Shown in pieces: positions 15,648 to 24,446 of a stretch of 64,000 nt of DNA; the first letter of the stretch is position 1, and each line of letters opens with the position of its first letter. The DNA comes from DATJGR01 sp041739525. Its GTDB lineage: Bacteria > Pseudomonadota > Gammaproteobacteria > Pseudomonadales > Azotimanducaceae. The notes below the pieces were generated by a model, which did no database searches, was not told the origin of the DNA, and saw nothing but the letters and a program-made list of their open reading frames with translations. The stretch spans positions 38,381 through 102,380 of the forward strand of contig JBGSNQ010000096.1 in the NCBI GenBank assembly GCA_041739525.1. The letters are read 5' to 3'. The position numbers and the translations under genes were made by a program.

Positions 15648-17089
15648 CGCTAAGGGCCAAACACTGGGGATTGATGCTCGAGAGCAGCGCCGCGGCTGCC
15701 AACCCGATCAAAGTGGTTGCGCCATACGACGGCGCGCCGATTGCGACGGTGGACACCGCCGGACCAAAGCACGCCGAGGATGCGTTGACAGCGGCCTACG
15801 CGCTGTATCGAAATCGCGGCGGTTGGCTGCGGTTGCATCAACGCGCTGCCATTCTCGAACGCCTTGCAGTACTGATGAGCGAACACCAGGAGGTGCTCGC
15901 ATTGGAAGCGGCCCGCGAAGGCGGCAAGCCGCTTGTTGATTCACGCGTCGAGGTCACGCGCGCCATCGACGGCGTGCGACTCTGCATCGAACACATTCGC
16001 GGCCACGCCGGTGACGTGATACCGATGGGAACCACGGCGGCGGCCGCTGGACGCGTCGCATTCACGCAGAAGGAGCCGATCGGTGTCGTTGTGGCGGTGA
16101 GCGCGTTCAACCACCCCCTCAACCTGATCGTTCATCAGGTACTTGCGGCGGTCGCAGCGGGTTGCCCGGTGATCGTCAAACCGGCGAGCACCACACCGCT
16201 GTCGTGTTTGCGCCTCGTGGCGTTGCTGCGCGAAGCCGGCTTGCCGGCCGGCTGGTGTCAGGTGGCCGTGTGTGGCCGTGCTGTGGCCGAGCAACTGGTC
16301 ACCGATCGCCGCGTGGCGTTCTTCAGCTTCATCGGTAGCGGCGAAGTAGGTTGGGCGCTGCGTTCGAAGCTCGCGCCTGGTACACGTTGTGCGCTGGAAC
16401 ACGGCGGCGTTGCACCCGTGATCATCGGGCCGAATGCAGATCTGGAGTTGTCGATCAACGCCGTTCTGAAGGGCGGCTTCTATCACGCAGGTCAGGTCTG
16501 CGTGTCCGTGCAGCGCGTGTATGTTCCGCGCGCGCAAGCGCGCGACTGGGCACAGGCGTTGGCGGATCGCGCGAAGCGATTGAAGATCGGTGATCCCACC
16601 GATGCTGCCACCGAGGTCGGTCCGCTGATTCAACACGGCGAAACGAAGCGTATTCACGAATGGGTGGTGGCAGCGGTAGAGGCGGGCGCGGAACGGTTGT
16701 GCGGTGGCGACCCCATGAGCCCGAGTACCTATCCCGCAACCGTGTTGCTCGATCCGCCGCTCGATACCGACGTCAGCCGAAAGGAGATCTTCGGTCCCGT
16801 GGTTTGCGTCTACGGATACGACGACATCGATCAGGCTTTTACCTTGGCGAACGCTCTGCCGTTTTCGTTCCAGGCCGCGATCTTCACGCGTGATCTCGAT
16901 GCTGCTTTGCGCGGCTTCAAACATCTCGATGCGTCCGCGGTGATGGTCAACGATCACACCGCGTTTCGTGTCGACGGTATGCCGTTCGCCGGACTGCGCG
17001 AGTCCGGTCTCGGCGTAGGAGGCATCCCGCACACGATCGACGACATGCAGATCGACAAGATGATGGTCATCAAGTCGGCGCTCCTGTGA
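15635..17089 (+). CDS. NAD(P)-dependent aldehyde dehydrogenase
   Basis: A protein of up to 484 residues from the ALDH superfamily. Visible: the cofactor-site region AFNHPLNLIVHQ near 150-161, PVIVKPAS, FIGSGEVG, the catalytic Glu in ALEHGG, the nucleophilic Cys in GQVCVSVQR near residue 289, and KEIFGPVV. It oxidises an aldehyde to the acid. The start is uncertain: GTG 15635 overlaps the synthase gene by 13 bp, while ATG 15674 lies downstream of its stop and begins at MLESSAAAA; alignment to ALDHs covers only the part after that ATG. The constant pairing with an acetolactate-synthase-like enzyme suggests the aldehyde comes from that ThDP reaction. Confidence 0.87.
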   Translation: MQELALRAKHWGLMLESSAAAANPIKVVAPYDGAPIATVDTAGPKHAEDALTAAYALYRNRGGWLRLHQRAAILERLAVLMSEHQEVLALEAAREGGKPLVDSRVEVTRAIDGVRLCIEHIRGHAGDVIPMGTTAAAAGRVAFTQKEPIGVVVAVSAFNHPLNLIVHQVLAAVAAGCPVIVKPASTTPLSCLRLVALLREAGLPAGWCQVAVCGRAVAEQLVTDRRVAFFSFIGSGEVGWALRSKLAPGTRCALEHGGVAPVIIGPNADLELSINAVLKGGFYHAGQVCVSVQRVYVPRAQARDWAQALADRAKRLKIGDPTDAATEVGPLIQHGETKRIHEWVVAAVEAGAERLCGGDPMSPSTYPATVLLDPPLDTDVSRKEIFGPVVCVYGYDDIDQAFTLANALPFSFQAAIFTRDLDAALRGFKHLDASAVMVNDHTAFRVDGMPFAGLRESGLGVGGIPHTIDDMQIDKMMVIKSALL

Positions 17090-17122
17090 GGAATGCAACT
17101 GCAGCTAAAAAGATCTGATAAA

Positions 17123-17150
17123 CAGTAACTTATAGCTGTTACCTTACATT
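17123..17150. promoter_or_regulatory. AT-rich inverted repeat upstream of folE
   Basis: Within the 239-bp gap before folE there is an AT-rich island. It contains GTAAC, eight bases, then GTTAC, and overlapping AACAG, ten bases, CTGTT. It stands out from the GC-rich surroundings and may mark a promoter with an operator. No protein can be assigned, and no clean -35/-10 pair is seen. Confidence 0.3.
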
Positions 17151-17328
17151 CGATCTAGCAGTGAGAGAGGCGTGCTGGTCGACCGGGTGTCGCCTGTCGA
17201 GCTGCACGAAACAACCCGATACCGATTACTTGGGCATTGCAGCCGGTTCATTTCACGCGGAGTGAGCGCGCTTGCCCGATCGAGTGTCGATATGCAGAGT
17301 AGACCGCTCACTAAAAAACGTGACCGAT

Positions 17329-17910
17329 ATGAAGGACGACAACAACGGCGATGTGCCCGATACGCGGACGCTGGCCGCGCACTATCGGGCGCTGATCAAA
17401 GGGCTTGGCGAAAATCCCGATCGTGAAGGTCTGCTCGACACGCCGGAGCGCGCGGCGAAAGCCATGCAGTTCCTCACCCGGGGTTATTCGCAGAGTGTCG
17501 AAGACATCGTCAACGGCGCGTTGTTCGAATCGAAGATCGACGAGATCGTGATGGTGAAGGACATCGAGATGTACTCGCTGTGCGAACACCATCTGCTGCC
17601 GTTCATCGGGCGGTGCCACGTGGGCTATCTGCCGAACGGACGCGTGCTGGGGTTGTCGAAGGTGGCGCGTATCGTCGACATGTTCGCGCGACGGCTGCAG
17701 ATCCAGGAACAGCTCACGCAGCAGATCGCGGAAGCGATCATGAACAGCGCCGGCGCTCGCGGTGTTGGAGTCATTATCGAAGCGCGCCATCTGTGCATGG
17801 CGATGCGTGGTGTCGAAAAGCAGAACTCCGTGATGAAAACCTCGGTGATGCTCGGCAGCTTCCGCGACAACGCGCCGACGCGTTCGGAATTCCTGCAGCT
17901 CATTGGCTGA
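17329..17910 (+). CDS. folE: GTP cyclohydrolase I
   Basis: A 193-residue FolE-type enzyme of normal length. It converts GTP to 7,8-dihydroneopterin triphosphate, the first step of folate and tetrahydrobiopterin synthesis. The zinc Cys and the catalytic His are in SLCEHHLLPFIGRCHVGY, and the second zinc Cys is in ARHLCMAMRG. GLSKVARIVDMFARRLQ and QEQLTQQIA are also diagnostic. I chose ATG 17329 (MKDDNNGD); the frame is open upstream to 17272 with no family similarity. The following acetyltransferase starts inside the last codons of folE. Confidence 0.95.
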   Translation: MKDDNNGDVPDTRTLAAHYRALIKGLGENPDREGLLDTPERAAKAMQFLTRGYSQSVEDIVNGALFESKIDEIVMVKDIEMYSLCEHHLLPFIGRCHVGYLPNGRVLGLSKVARIVDMFARRLQIQEQLTQQIAEAIMNSAGARGVGVIIEARHLCMAMRGVEKQNSVMKTSVMLGSFRDNAPTRSEFLQLIG

Positions 17911-18607
17911 ACTATCCGACCTCGAACTGATGCGCATCCATCTCGATGCGCTGTACACCTACGACGCGAACGGGTGTATGTCGCACGTGAACGAAGCGCG
18001 TGGTCCGCGAGCGCCGCGGATCTTCGTTGGGCGTACGGCGGTCGGTCACGAACTGCGCTGGCGATCCGACGTCCCTGAAGCGACGGTGTCTGCAATACGC
18101 GATCTGTTGGACCGGGAGCCGTCGGACGCGCCGCTCTCCCAACAACCGCATTGTGGTGACGCGATCGTGGCGTTGCTGGCGCAGGAAGGCCCCGTAGTGC
18201 GATTGTGGTCGGGTCCCGCGTACCGCATCGAGATGAAGGAGTTGCCGTCTGCACCGCTGGCGGTGCGCGTGACGGATGCAAACGCCGATCTGCTGCGCAC
18301 GTTTCCGGATTGGCGCGACGAATTGAATGAACGGCAACCGTTCGTCGTTGCGGTGGAGAACGATGCGGCCGCCGCGTTGTGCTGCAGCGTTCGCATCACT
18401 TCCGCGGCGCATGCCGCAGGCGCTGAAACGTTGGCCGCAGCACGGCGCAGAGGAATGGCGTCGCAAGCCGTTGCCGGGTGGGCGAGGGCAGTGGATGAAC
18501 TCGGCGCGATCGCGTTGTACAGCACCTGGTGGGACAACCTCGCGTCGCAAGCGGTGGCGCGGCGACTCGGCATGAAGCTGATCGGCGTCGACTTTCACGT
18601 GACCTGA
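17903..18607 (+). CDS. GNAT family N-acetyltransferase
   Basis: A 234-residue protein with a C-terminal GNAT-like domain (about 130-232): CSVRITSAAHAAG, then RRRGMASQAVAGWARAV as the acetyl-CoA pyrophosphate loop, and a terminal NLASQAVARRLGMKLIG helix. The N-terminal half (LMRIHLDALYTYDANG) is characteristic of a subgroup with an extra domain. The start is probably TTG 17903, overlapping the folE stop by 8 bp; ATG 17930 would cut into the conserved LxLMRIHL start. Substrate unknown. The overlap suggests co-translation with folE, and the methyltransferase follows 10 bp later. Confidence 0.78.
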   Translation: MAELSDLELMRIHLDALYTYDANGCMSHVNEARGPRAPRIFVGRTAVGHELRWRSDVPEATVSAIRDLLDREPSDAPLSQQPHCGDAIVALLAQEGPVVRLWSGPAYRIEMKELPSAPLAVRVTDANADLLRTFPDWRDELNERQPFVVAVENDAAAALCCSVRITSAAHAAGAETLAAARRRGMASQAVAGWARAVDELGAIALYSTWWDNLASQAVARRLGMKLIGVDFHVT

Positions 18608-18617
18608 CGGAAGAGCA

Positions 18618-19406
18618 ATGGACTATCTCGAACACAATCGTCGCGCGTGGAATCGCGATTCCATCGCCGGCGAACGCTGGTCGATTCCGGTGACCGAAGA
18701 CGAAATCGAAAGCGCGCGTCGCGGCGATTGGCAGGTGATCCTGACACCGGACAAACCGGTGCCGCGCGATTGGTTTGGCGAGTTGCGTGGGGCGCAGGTG
18801 TTGTGTCTCGCGTCGTCGGGCGGCCAGCAGGCACCCATACTCGCGGCGGCCGGTGCCAATGTCGTCAGCTTCGATTTGTCCGAGGAACAACTCGCGCGCG
18901 ATCAGGAAGTGGCGATGCGCGACGGACTCGCACTTCGCTGCGTGCGTGGCGACATGGCGGACCTGTCGATGTTTCGCGATGCGGCGTTCGATCTGATTTT
19001 TCACGCGGTATCGAACGTGTTCGTACCGGACTTACGTCCAGTGTGGCGCGAGTGTCATCGAGTGTTGCGGCCCGGCGGCGTGCTGCTCGCCGGCTGCATG
19101 AATCCGGCGTTTTTTCTGTTCGATCACGACGAAGCCGAACGCACGGGAGTGCTGGTCGCGCGACATCGTTTGCCGTACAGCGAAGCGGGTGAGTCGATGT
19201 CGCCGCTATCCGATGAGCGGCGCGAACAGATTGCGAAGGGCGATGCGTTGCAGTTCAGCCATAGCCTGCAAGCACAGATCGGCGATCTGCTGAGCGCCGG
19301 GTTTCAGCTCACCGCGCTGTACGAAGACCATTGGCAAGGCGCGTCGACTTCGCTCGACGCGCTGATGCCCACTTCGATTGCGATTCGCGCCGTCAGGCAG
19401 CCCTAG
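18618..19406 (+). CDS. Class I SAM-dependent methyltransferase
   Basis: A 262-residue Methyltransf_11-type enzyme. Motif I reads VLCLASSGGQQAPILAAAGA near 57-76, the acidic motif is VVSFDLSEEQL, the third motif is DMADLSMFRDAAFDLIFHAVS, and HRVLRPGGVLLAGCMNP closes the core. The family commonly methylates small molecules; the substrate is not visible. It starts 10 bp after the acetyltransferase gene and ends the folE run on the plus strand, 52 bp from the convergent acyl-CoA dehydrogenase. Confidence 0.85.
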   Translation: MDYLEHNRRAWNRDSIAGERWSIPVTEDEIESARRGDWQVILTPDKPVPRDWFGELRGAQVLCLASSGGQQAPILAAAGANVVSFDLSEEQLARDQEVAMRDGLALRCVRGDMADLSMFRDAAFDLIFHAVSNVFVPDLRPVWRECHRVLRPGGVLLAGCMNPAFFLFDHDEAERTGVLVARHRLPYSEAGESMSPLSDERREQIAKGDALQFSHSLQAQIGDLLSAGFQLTALYEDHWQGASTSLDALMPTSIAIRAVRQP

Positions 19407-19458
19407 CCGGACGTTGAAGGCGTGAGCGGAGTTTCAGCAACCCGCTACTAAAGCCGGA

Positions 19459-20583
19459 TCAGGCCGCGAACTTCTGCAGGTGATGGTCGGAGTTGCCGAA
19501 CTGCGCGTCGATGACGAGCAGGCGCTTGAAGTAGTGGCCGATACGCAGTTCTTCGGTCATACCCATGCCGCCGTGCAACTGCACGGCATTTTCGCCGATG
19601 AACGTGCCGGCTTTGCCCACCAGGTGCTTCAGCGCGTGGATAGTGCGTTGCGCGGTGTGTGTGCCTTGTGCTGCTTCGAGCGTTGCGCGGAACAGCAGCG
19701 ACTTGCACTGCTCGTATTCCATGAACATCTCGACCATACGGTGTTGCAGCACCTGGAACTCCGACAGCGCGTGGCCGAACTGCTGGCGTTGTGTCGTGTA
19801 TTCCACGGTGTCCTTGTAGAGCACCTCCATCGCGCCGACCGCCTCTGCCGATAGCGCCAGAATGGCGTCGTTGGCGACCGCTTCGAGAATGGCAAAGCCG
19901 TTGCCCACTTCGCCGATCAGACGATCGCGATCCACGCGCACGTTCGTCAGCTTCACTTCGGATGCGCGCAAACCGTCGACGGTGGGGTAGTTGTCGCGCT
20001 CCACGCCGTCTGCCTTCGCATCGATCAGAAACAGCGAGATGCCGTTGCGATCGACCTGCCCGCCGGAGGTGCGCGCGGAGATGACGATGTAGTCGGCGGT
20101 TGCCGCATTCTGCACTACAGACTTCGTGCCGTTCAGCAGGAAGCCGTTCGCTTCGGGCCGCGCCGTGGTGATCACGTCTTCGAGATCGAAGCGCGCCTGT
20201 TCTTCCGCATAACCGAACGCAAGTTGTTTGGTGCCGTCGATGACGCCGGGAAGGATCGCGTCCTTTACCGCTTTCGACGCGCCGCGCCGCAGCGCGCCGC
20301 CACCGAGCACTATGCTTGCGAGGTACGGTTCAACGACCAGACCTTTGCCGAACGCTTCCATCAGCAGCATGGTTTCGATCGGGCCTCCGCCGAATCCGCC
20401 GTCCGCTTCCGCAAACGGCAATGCCAGCCAACCGAGGTCGGCGAAGGATTTCCAATGCGTTTTGGAGAAGCCTGGCTCCGCGTCGGTGACTTTCACGCGC
20501 GCCTCTAGGGAATAGTTGTCGGCCACGAAGCGCTCGACGCTGTCTCTCAGCAGTTGCTGCTCGGAACTCAAATCGAAATTCAT
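19459..20583 (-). CDS. Acyl-CoA dehydrogenase, smaller subunit of a likely heteromeric pair
   Basis: A 374-residue acyl-CoA dehydrogenase with the usual N-terminal helical (MNFDLSSEQQLLRDSVERF), middle beta, and C-terminal helical domains. The FAD/ETF region shows QLHGGMGMTEELRIGHYFKRL near the C-terminus. The canonical catalytic-Glu motif YEGTxE is absent, as in the subunit type paired with a second ACAD (FadE26/27-, FadE28/29- and PimC/PimD-like pairs). It lies 29 bp downstream of the second ACAD on the same strand. Probably part of an alpha2beta2 enzyme desaturating a bulky or dicarboxylic acyl-CoA; the substrate is inferred only by analogy. Confidence 0.88.
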   Translation of the reverse strand: MNFDLSSEQQLLRDSVERFVADNYSLEARVKVTDAEPGFSKTHWKSFADLGWLALPFAEADGGFGGGPIETMLLMEAFGKGLVVEPYLASIVLGGGALRRGASKAVKDAILPGVIDGTKQLAFGYAEEQARFDLEDVITTARPEANGFLLNGTKSVVQNAATADYIVISARTSGGQVDRNGISLFLIDAKADGVERDNYPTVDGLRASEVKLTNVRVDRDRLIGEVGNGFAILEAVANDAILALSAEAVGAMEVLYKDTVEYTTQRQQFGHALSEFQVLQHRMVEMFMEYEQCKSLLFRATLEAAQGTHTAQRTIHALKHLVGKAGTFIGENAVQLHGGMGMTEELRIGHYFKRLLVIDAQFGNSDHHLQKFAA

Positions 20584-20612
20584 GTCATGTCTCTCTGTTC
20601 TGTTGCGCGCGC

Positions 20613-21779
20613 TTACTTCTTGCCGCTCTTGATGCCGAGCACGTTCTTCGCGATGACGTCTTTCTGCACTTCGCTCGCACCGCCGTAGATCGTGTAGGCA
20701 CGGCTGCTGAGATAGCTCGCCATGCCGTTGCGTGCGAATTTCGGCCCAACCGGATGACCCCAGCCGGCCGAGTAAATGCCGCCGGCTTCGACCGTCAGCT
20801 TCGCGATGCGCTGCTGAATCTCCGTACCCTTCAGCTTCATGATCGACGACTCCGGCCCGAGCGCGCCGCCCGCTGACGCCGCGGCAAGGCTGCGCAGTTC
20901 GGTGAATTCGAGCGCCATCAGATCCACTTCCAGCGCCGCAACTTTCGCGCGAAACGCCGGTTCATCCATCAGCGAACCGTTGCCGCGCTTCACGCTGCGT
21001 GCCTGCTTCTTCAGGCTCTCGAGTGCAACGATGGAGCGCGATACGCCGGCGAGACCGGTGCGTTCGTGTTGCAGCAGACCTTTCGCATACGTCCAGCCTT
21101 TGCCTTCTTCGCCGATGCGATTTTCGACGGGCACCTTCACGTCGTTGATGTGCACCATGTTCACGGTGTGGCTGCCGCCGAGCGTGATGATCGGCTTCAC
21201 TTCGATGCCGGGTTGCTTCATGGGGAACAGCAGGAAGGTGATGCCTTCCTGGCGTTTGCCGGTGTCTTCGGTGCGGGTGAGGCAGAAGATCCAGTCGGCC
21301 ATGTGCGCAGCCGTGGTCCAGATCTTCGTGCCGTTGACGGTGTACGTCTTGCCGTCGGCGGAGAGTTCGGCTTTCGTCTTCAGCGCGGCGAGGTCGGAGC
21401 CGGCGCCCGGTTCGGAATAACCCTGGCACCAGTTCACTTTGCGCGCGCGGATGTCGGGCAGAAAGCGATCCTGTTGTTCCTTCGAGCCGTAGCCCATGAG
21501 GATGGGTGCGAGCATGCCGACGCCGAACGGCATGTCGAACGGCAACATCGCAATCGCGGTTTCCTGTTCCCAGATGTAGTGCTGCGTCGGCGTCCAACCC
21601 GGACCGCCGAACGCTTTCGGCCACTTCGGCACGTCCCAGCCGCCTTTGGCTTTCGCTTTTTCGAACCAGCCGAAGCGCCATTCGCCGTAGTCGGCACCGG
21701 GCTTGTACGCATTGGTGCGGAGGAAATCGCGCACGTCGTCGCGGAACGCGAGGTCGGCTGCGGAGAGGTCGATATCCAT
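20613..21779 (-). CDS. Acyl-CoA dehydrogenase, larger subunit of a likely heteromeric pair
   Basis: A 388-residue acyl-CoA dehydrogenase. The substrate/FAD region reads WCQGYSEPGAGSDLAALKT near 136-154, VNGTKIWTTAAHMAD follows, and the C-terminus has YTIYGGASEVQKDVIAKNVLG, where Gly replaces the Glu of the usual YEG motif. This is the pattern of the large subunit in heteromeric ACADs. First gene of the two-gene operon and divergent from a TetR regulator whose palindromic operator (21832-21858) lies just upstream of this start, so repression by that protein and relief by an acyl-CoA ligand is the natural model. Confidence 0.9.
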   Translation of the reverse strand: MDIDLSAADLAFRDDVRDFLRTNAYKPGADYGEWRFGWFEKAKAKGGWDVPKWPKAFGGPGWTPTQHYIWEQETAIAMLPFDMPFGVGMLAPILMGYGSKEQQDRFLPDIRARKVNWCQGYSEPGAGSDLAALKTKAELSADGKTYTVNGTKIWTTAAHMADWIFCLTRTEDTGKRQEGITFLLFPMKQPGIEVKPIITLGGSHTVNMVHINDVKVPVENRIGEEGKGWTYAKGLLQHERTGLAGVSRSIVALESLKKQARSVKRGNGSLMDEPAFRAKVAALEVDLMALEFTELRSLAAASAGGALGPESSIMKLKGTEIQQRIAKLTVEAGGIYSAGWGHPVGPKFARNGMASYLSSRAYTIYGGASEVQKDVIAKNVLGIKSGKK

Positions 21780-21831
21780 CGAGTGGCTCCATTCCGGTGA
21801 GATGAGAATGGCCCAACTCTAACGAATGGCC

Positions 21832-21858
21832 TGTTCTTTTACTAGAACATGATTCTAG
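21832..21858. promoter_or_regulatory. Overlapping palindromes, likely TetR operator
   Basis: TGTTCT (21832-21837), six bases, AGAACA (21844-21849) is a perfect inverted repeat. It overlaps a second, CTAGAA (21842-21847), five bases, TTCTAG (21853-21858). The site lies in the 95-bp gap between the divergent acyl-CoA dehydrogenase and TetR genes, where a TetR dimer or dimer pair would be expected to bind. Confidence 0.65.
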
Positions 21859-21874
21859 ATTAGGATTCTTCTCG

Positions 21875-22477
21875 ATGGCCAAACAACCCAAGCCGAGAGC
21901 GACCACGCCGGCGCGCCGCGCAACGATCCTCAAGGCGGCGCTCGACTGTTTCATCGGGCAGGGCGTAGAAGCGACGACGATCGACGACATCCGCCGCGCA
22001 TCGGGCAGCAGCATCGGCAGCCTGTATCACCACTTCGGCAACAAAGAAGGCATCGCGGCCGGCCTCTTCATCGACGGCATTCAACGGCTGAACGCTGATC
22101 TGTTGCGCAAGCTGAAGCGCTGCAAGAGTGCCGAGCAGAGCGTGCGAACCGTCGTCACCCAATACTCCGATTGGGTGACGGCGCATCGAGACATCGCTCG
22201 TTATCTATTGAATTCGCGGGATATTGCATTCCCACCCGACACGAAGGATCAACTCCGCGAGATCCATCGTGTCTACATCACCGAGGTGTTCCGCTGGTTC
22301 GGTCCGTTCGTGCGCGACGGTGATATGAAGGCGCTGCCGATCGAAACGTACGTGCCGATCATCTCCGGGCCGATTCAGGACTACACGCGCTACTGGCTGG
22401 CGGGGCAGGTGAAGGAGTCGCCCGCGAAGATGAAGAACGTGTTTGCCGACGCGGCGTGGAACGCGGTGCGGGGGTAG
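21875..22477 (+). CDS. TetR/AcrR family transcriptional regulator
   Basis: A 200-residue one-domain repressor. The N-terminal helix-turn-helix (about 14-60) reads RATILKAALDCFIGQGVEATTIDDIRRASGSSIGSLYHHFGNK in outline, with the typical GSLYHHFG recognition helix end. The C-terminal ligand domain is unassigned. It is divergent from the two-subunit acyl-CoA dehydrogenase operon and is likely its repressor, with autoregulation through the 21832-21858 palindromes. Confidence 0.9.
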   Translation: MAKQPKPRATTPARRATILKAALDCFIGQGVEATTIDDIRRASGSSIGSLYHHFGNKEGIAAGLFIDGIQRLNADLLRKLKRCKSAEQSVRTVVTQYSDWVTAHRDIARYLLNSRDIAFPPDTKDQLREIHRVYITEVFRWFGPFVRDGDMKALPIETYVPIISGPIQDYTRYWLAGQVKESPAKMKNVFADAAWNAVRG

Positions 22478-22541
22478 CGCATCGGGTCACTGGCGGCGCG
22501 AATTCATCACCGCGCCGCAAGACATCCGTTAGATCGGCTCG

Positions 22542-23564
22542 TTAGAGCGAGAGGGCCGTTAGAACTGCGGCCGCCAGGAACACCGTCTCTCCGAACATCA
22601 GCACAATGGGCTTCCAACCCACCGTCGAGAGTTTCTTGAACGACGTTTTGACGCCGAGTGCTGCAATTGAAGTGATGAGGCAGGCGCGGGAGAGATCGGC
22701 GCACGCGGACGATACGGCCTGCGACACGATGCCCGTACTGTTGACGAGCACCAGCACGACGAACGCCACCAGGAAAGCGGGCAGGGCAGGCGCGCCGGCA
22801 TTCGCAGCACCGCGTCGGCGAAAGAGCAACGACACCGCGAGTGCAACCGGCGCAAGCATCGCGACGCGCGTGAGCTTTACGATGGTGGACATGTCGCCGG
22901 CTTCCGGCGACACCATGTAACCCGCGCCGACCACCTGAGCCACATCGTGAATGGTGCCGCCGAAGAATATGCCGGTGTGCACCGTGTCGAGGCCGAACAG
23001 CGACGCCAGTATCGGGTACACGACCATCGCGATGGTGGACAGCGCCGTGACACCGACGACGGTGACGAGCGTTTGTTCCTCGCTGCGTTCGTGTCGCGGC
23101 AGCACCGACGACAGTGCGAGTGCCGCGGACGCACCGCAGATGGCCACTGCGCCGCCGGTCAGCACGCCGAAGTCGCTGCGCAATCCGAGCACGCGCGCGA
23201 AGCCCCAACCGAACACGATCGTTGCGACCAGGCCGCCGAGAATCAGCGCAAACGTGGCGCCGCCGAGTCCGTACATCTGCTCCAGCGTGATGCGCGCGCC
23301 GAGCAACGCTACACCTGTGCGCAGGATGCTTCGCGAAGCGAACTCGATGCCGGCCACGCACGCGCCGTCCTCAGAAAGATGATTGAACGCCATCCCGAGC
23401 AGCAGCGCGTAAAGCATCACGGGGCCACCGTAGTGATCGGATACGAACGCGGACGCGAGGCCCACCGTTACCGCAAGCAGCACGCCGGGTCCAACCGAAG
23501 CGGCGCGCCGCCAGGGCGTCGTCGTTAGATCGTTGGTTGCGTCAGCTGCCGTTTCCGCGCTCAT
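22542..23564 (-). CDS. YeiH family putative sulfate exporter
   Basis: A 340-residue integral membrane protein of the UPF0324/YeiH family with about ten hydrophobic segments. Conserved family stretches: YALLLGMAFNHL near 52-63, GIEFASRSILRTGVALLGARIT, GGAVAICGASAALALSSVL, FFGGTIHDVAQVVGAGYM and ALGVKTSFKKL. Members are annotated as sulfate or anion exporters on genetic and comparative evidence. The gene starts 7 bp after the TauD-type dioxygenase stop, so the two form one operon. Export of sulfite or sulfate released by the dioxygenase would explain the pairing. Confidence 0.85.
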   Translation of the reverse strand: MSAETAADATNDLTTTPWRRAASVGPGVLLAVTVGLASAFVSDHYGGPVMLYALLLGMAFNHLSEDGACVAGIEFASRSILRTGVALLGARITLEQMYGLGGATFALILGGLVATIVFGWGFARVLGLRSDFGVLTGGAVAICGASAALALSSVLPRHERSEEQTLVTVVGVTALSTIAMVVYPILASLFGLDTVHTGIFFGGTIHDVAQVVGAGYMVSPEAGDMSTIVKLTRVAMLAPVALAVSLLFRRRGAANAGAPALPAFLVAFVVLVLVNSTGIVSQAVSSACADLSRACLITSIAALGVKTSFKKLSTVGWKPIVLMFGETVFLAAAVLTALSL

Positions 23565-23571
23565 GCGTACC

Positions 23572-24399
23572 TCAGGCAGCCGCGTGCAGGTCCACTCCGA
23601 CGGCCGACACCCGCTCGCCGTAACGCGATTCCGGGAAGTAGTCCCAGCACGCGTGATGCTGCGTCGCCACGTTGTCCCACATCACCAGCGTGTTCGGTTC
23701 CCACTTCACGCGGCACTGGAGAAGCGGCGTTGCTTCGATGTGATGGAAGAACATTTCGAGCAGGTGCCGCTGCTCGAGGCCTTTCACACCCTTGAGATGC
23801 GTGGTGAAGCCGCGGTTCACGAACAGGACCGGGCGGCCCGTATCTGGATGCGCGACTACCACCGGATGTTCGGTGCGGTTGTACTGCGTGCCGGCGGGCG
23901 GTTCGATGCCGTACGTACCCTTCCACGGCAGTGCGCCGTCGTGGACCGCCGTCAGCGATGCGGCCAGCGCTTTCACCGGGTCGGACAACAACTCGTACGC
24001 GAGGTACATGTTTGCGAACACCGTGTCGCCCCCGCCGCATTCCGGAACTTCGGTGATGTACAACATCGACGCAGAGATGGGGTTGCGGTCGCACGAAACG
24101 TCCGTATGCCAACCTTCGCCGGCCGTGTACTTCGACTGCGCGTTGGTACGCACGTCGAGCACTTCCTTGTCTTCGCAGCGGGTCAGCGCATGGCGCTGCA
24201 GCGTGCCCGTGCCGAAATGCGCGCATACGCGCTTGTGCTGCTCGCGCGTCAGCTTCTGGTCGCGGAATACGAGCACCGCGCGTTCGTTGAGCAACGCCTT
24301 CACGGCGTCCAGGGTGCCTGCGTCGGCGGTTGCAAGGTCGAGAGCGCGGAGCTCCGAGCCGGTTTTCGGGGTGATCGTCGAGTGTCTGAGTGTGGCCAT
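23572..24399 (-). CDS. TauD/TfdA family 2-oxoglutarate-dependent dioxygenase
   Basis: A 275-residue Fe(II)/2-oxoglutarate dioxygenase. The iron ligands are His98 and Asp100 in GWHTDVS and distal His248 in the WDNVATQH segment; Arg263 in GERVSA is placed to bind the 2-oxoglutarate carboxylate. The family hydroxylates taurine, alkylsulfates, 2,4-D and related compounds, releasing sulfite, sulfate or phenol. I chose ATG 24399, which has a GGGAGAA about five bases upstream. Coupled to a YeiH-type exporter and divergent from a TetR gene. A sulfonate or sulfate ester is the likely substrate class, by context rather than by sequence. Confidence 0.88.
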   Translation of the reverse strand: MATLRHSTITPKTGSELRALDLATADAGTLDAVKALLNERAVLVFRDQKLTREQHKRVCAHFGTGTLQRHALTRCEDKEVLDVRTNAQSKYTAGEGWHTDVSCDRNPISASMLYITEVPECGGGDTVFANMYLAYELLSDPVKALAASLTAVHDGALPWKGTYGIEPPAGTQYNRTEHPVVVAHPDTGRPVLFVNRGFTTHLKGVKGLEQRHLLEMFFHHIEATPLLQCRVKWEPNTLVMWDNVATQHHACWDYFPESRYGERVSAVGVDLHAAA

Positions 24400-24446
24400 G
24401 ATTCTCCCGGTGTCATGTGCAAGTGCGGAGGGGATGCTATTCGTAC

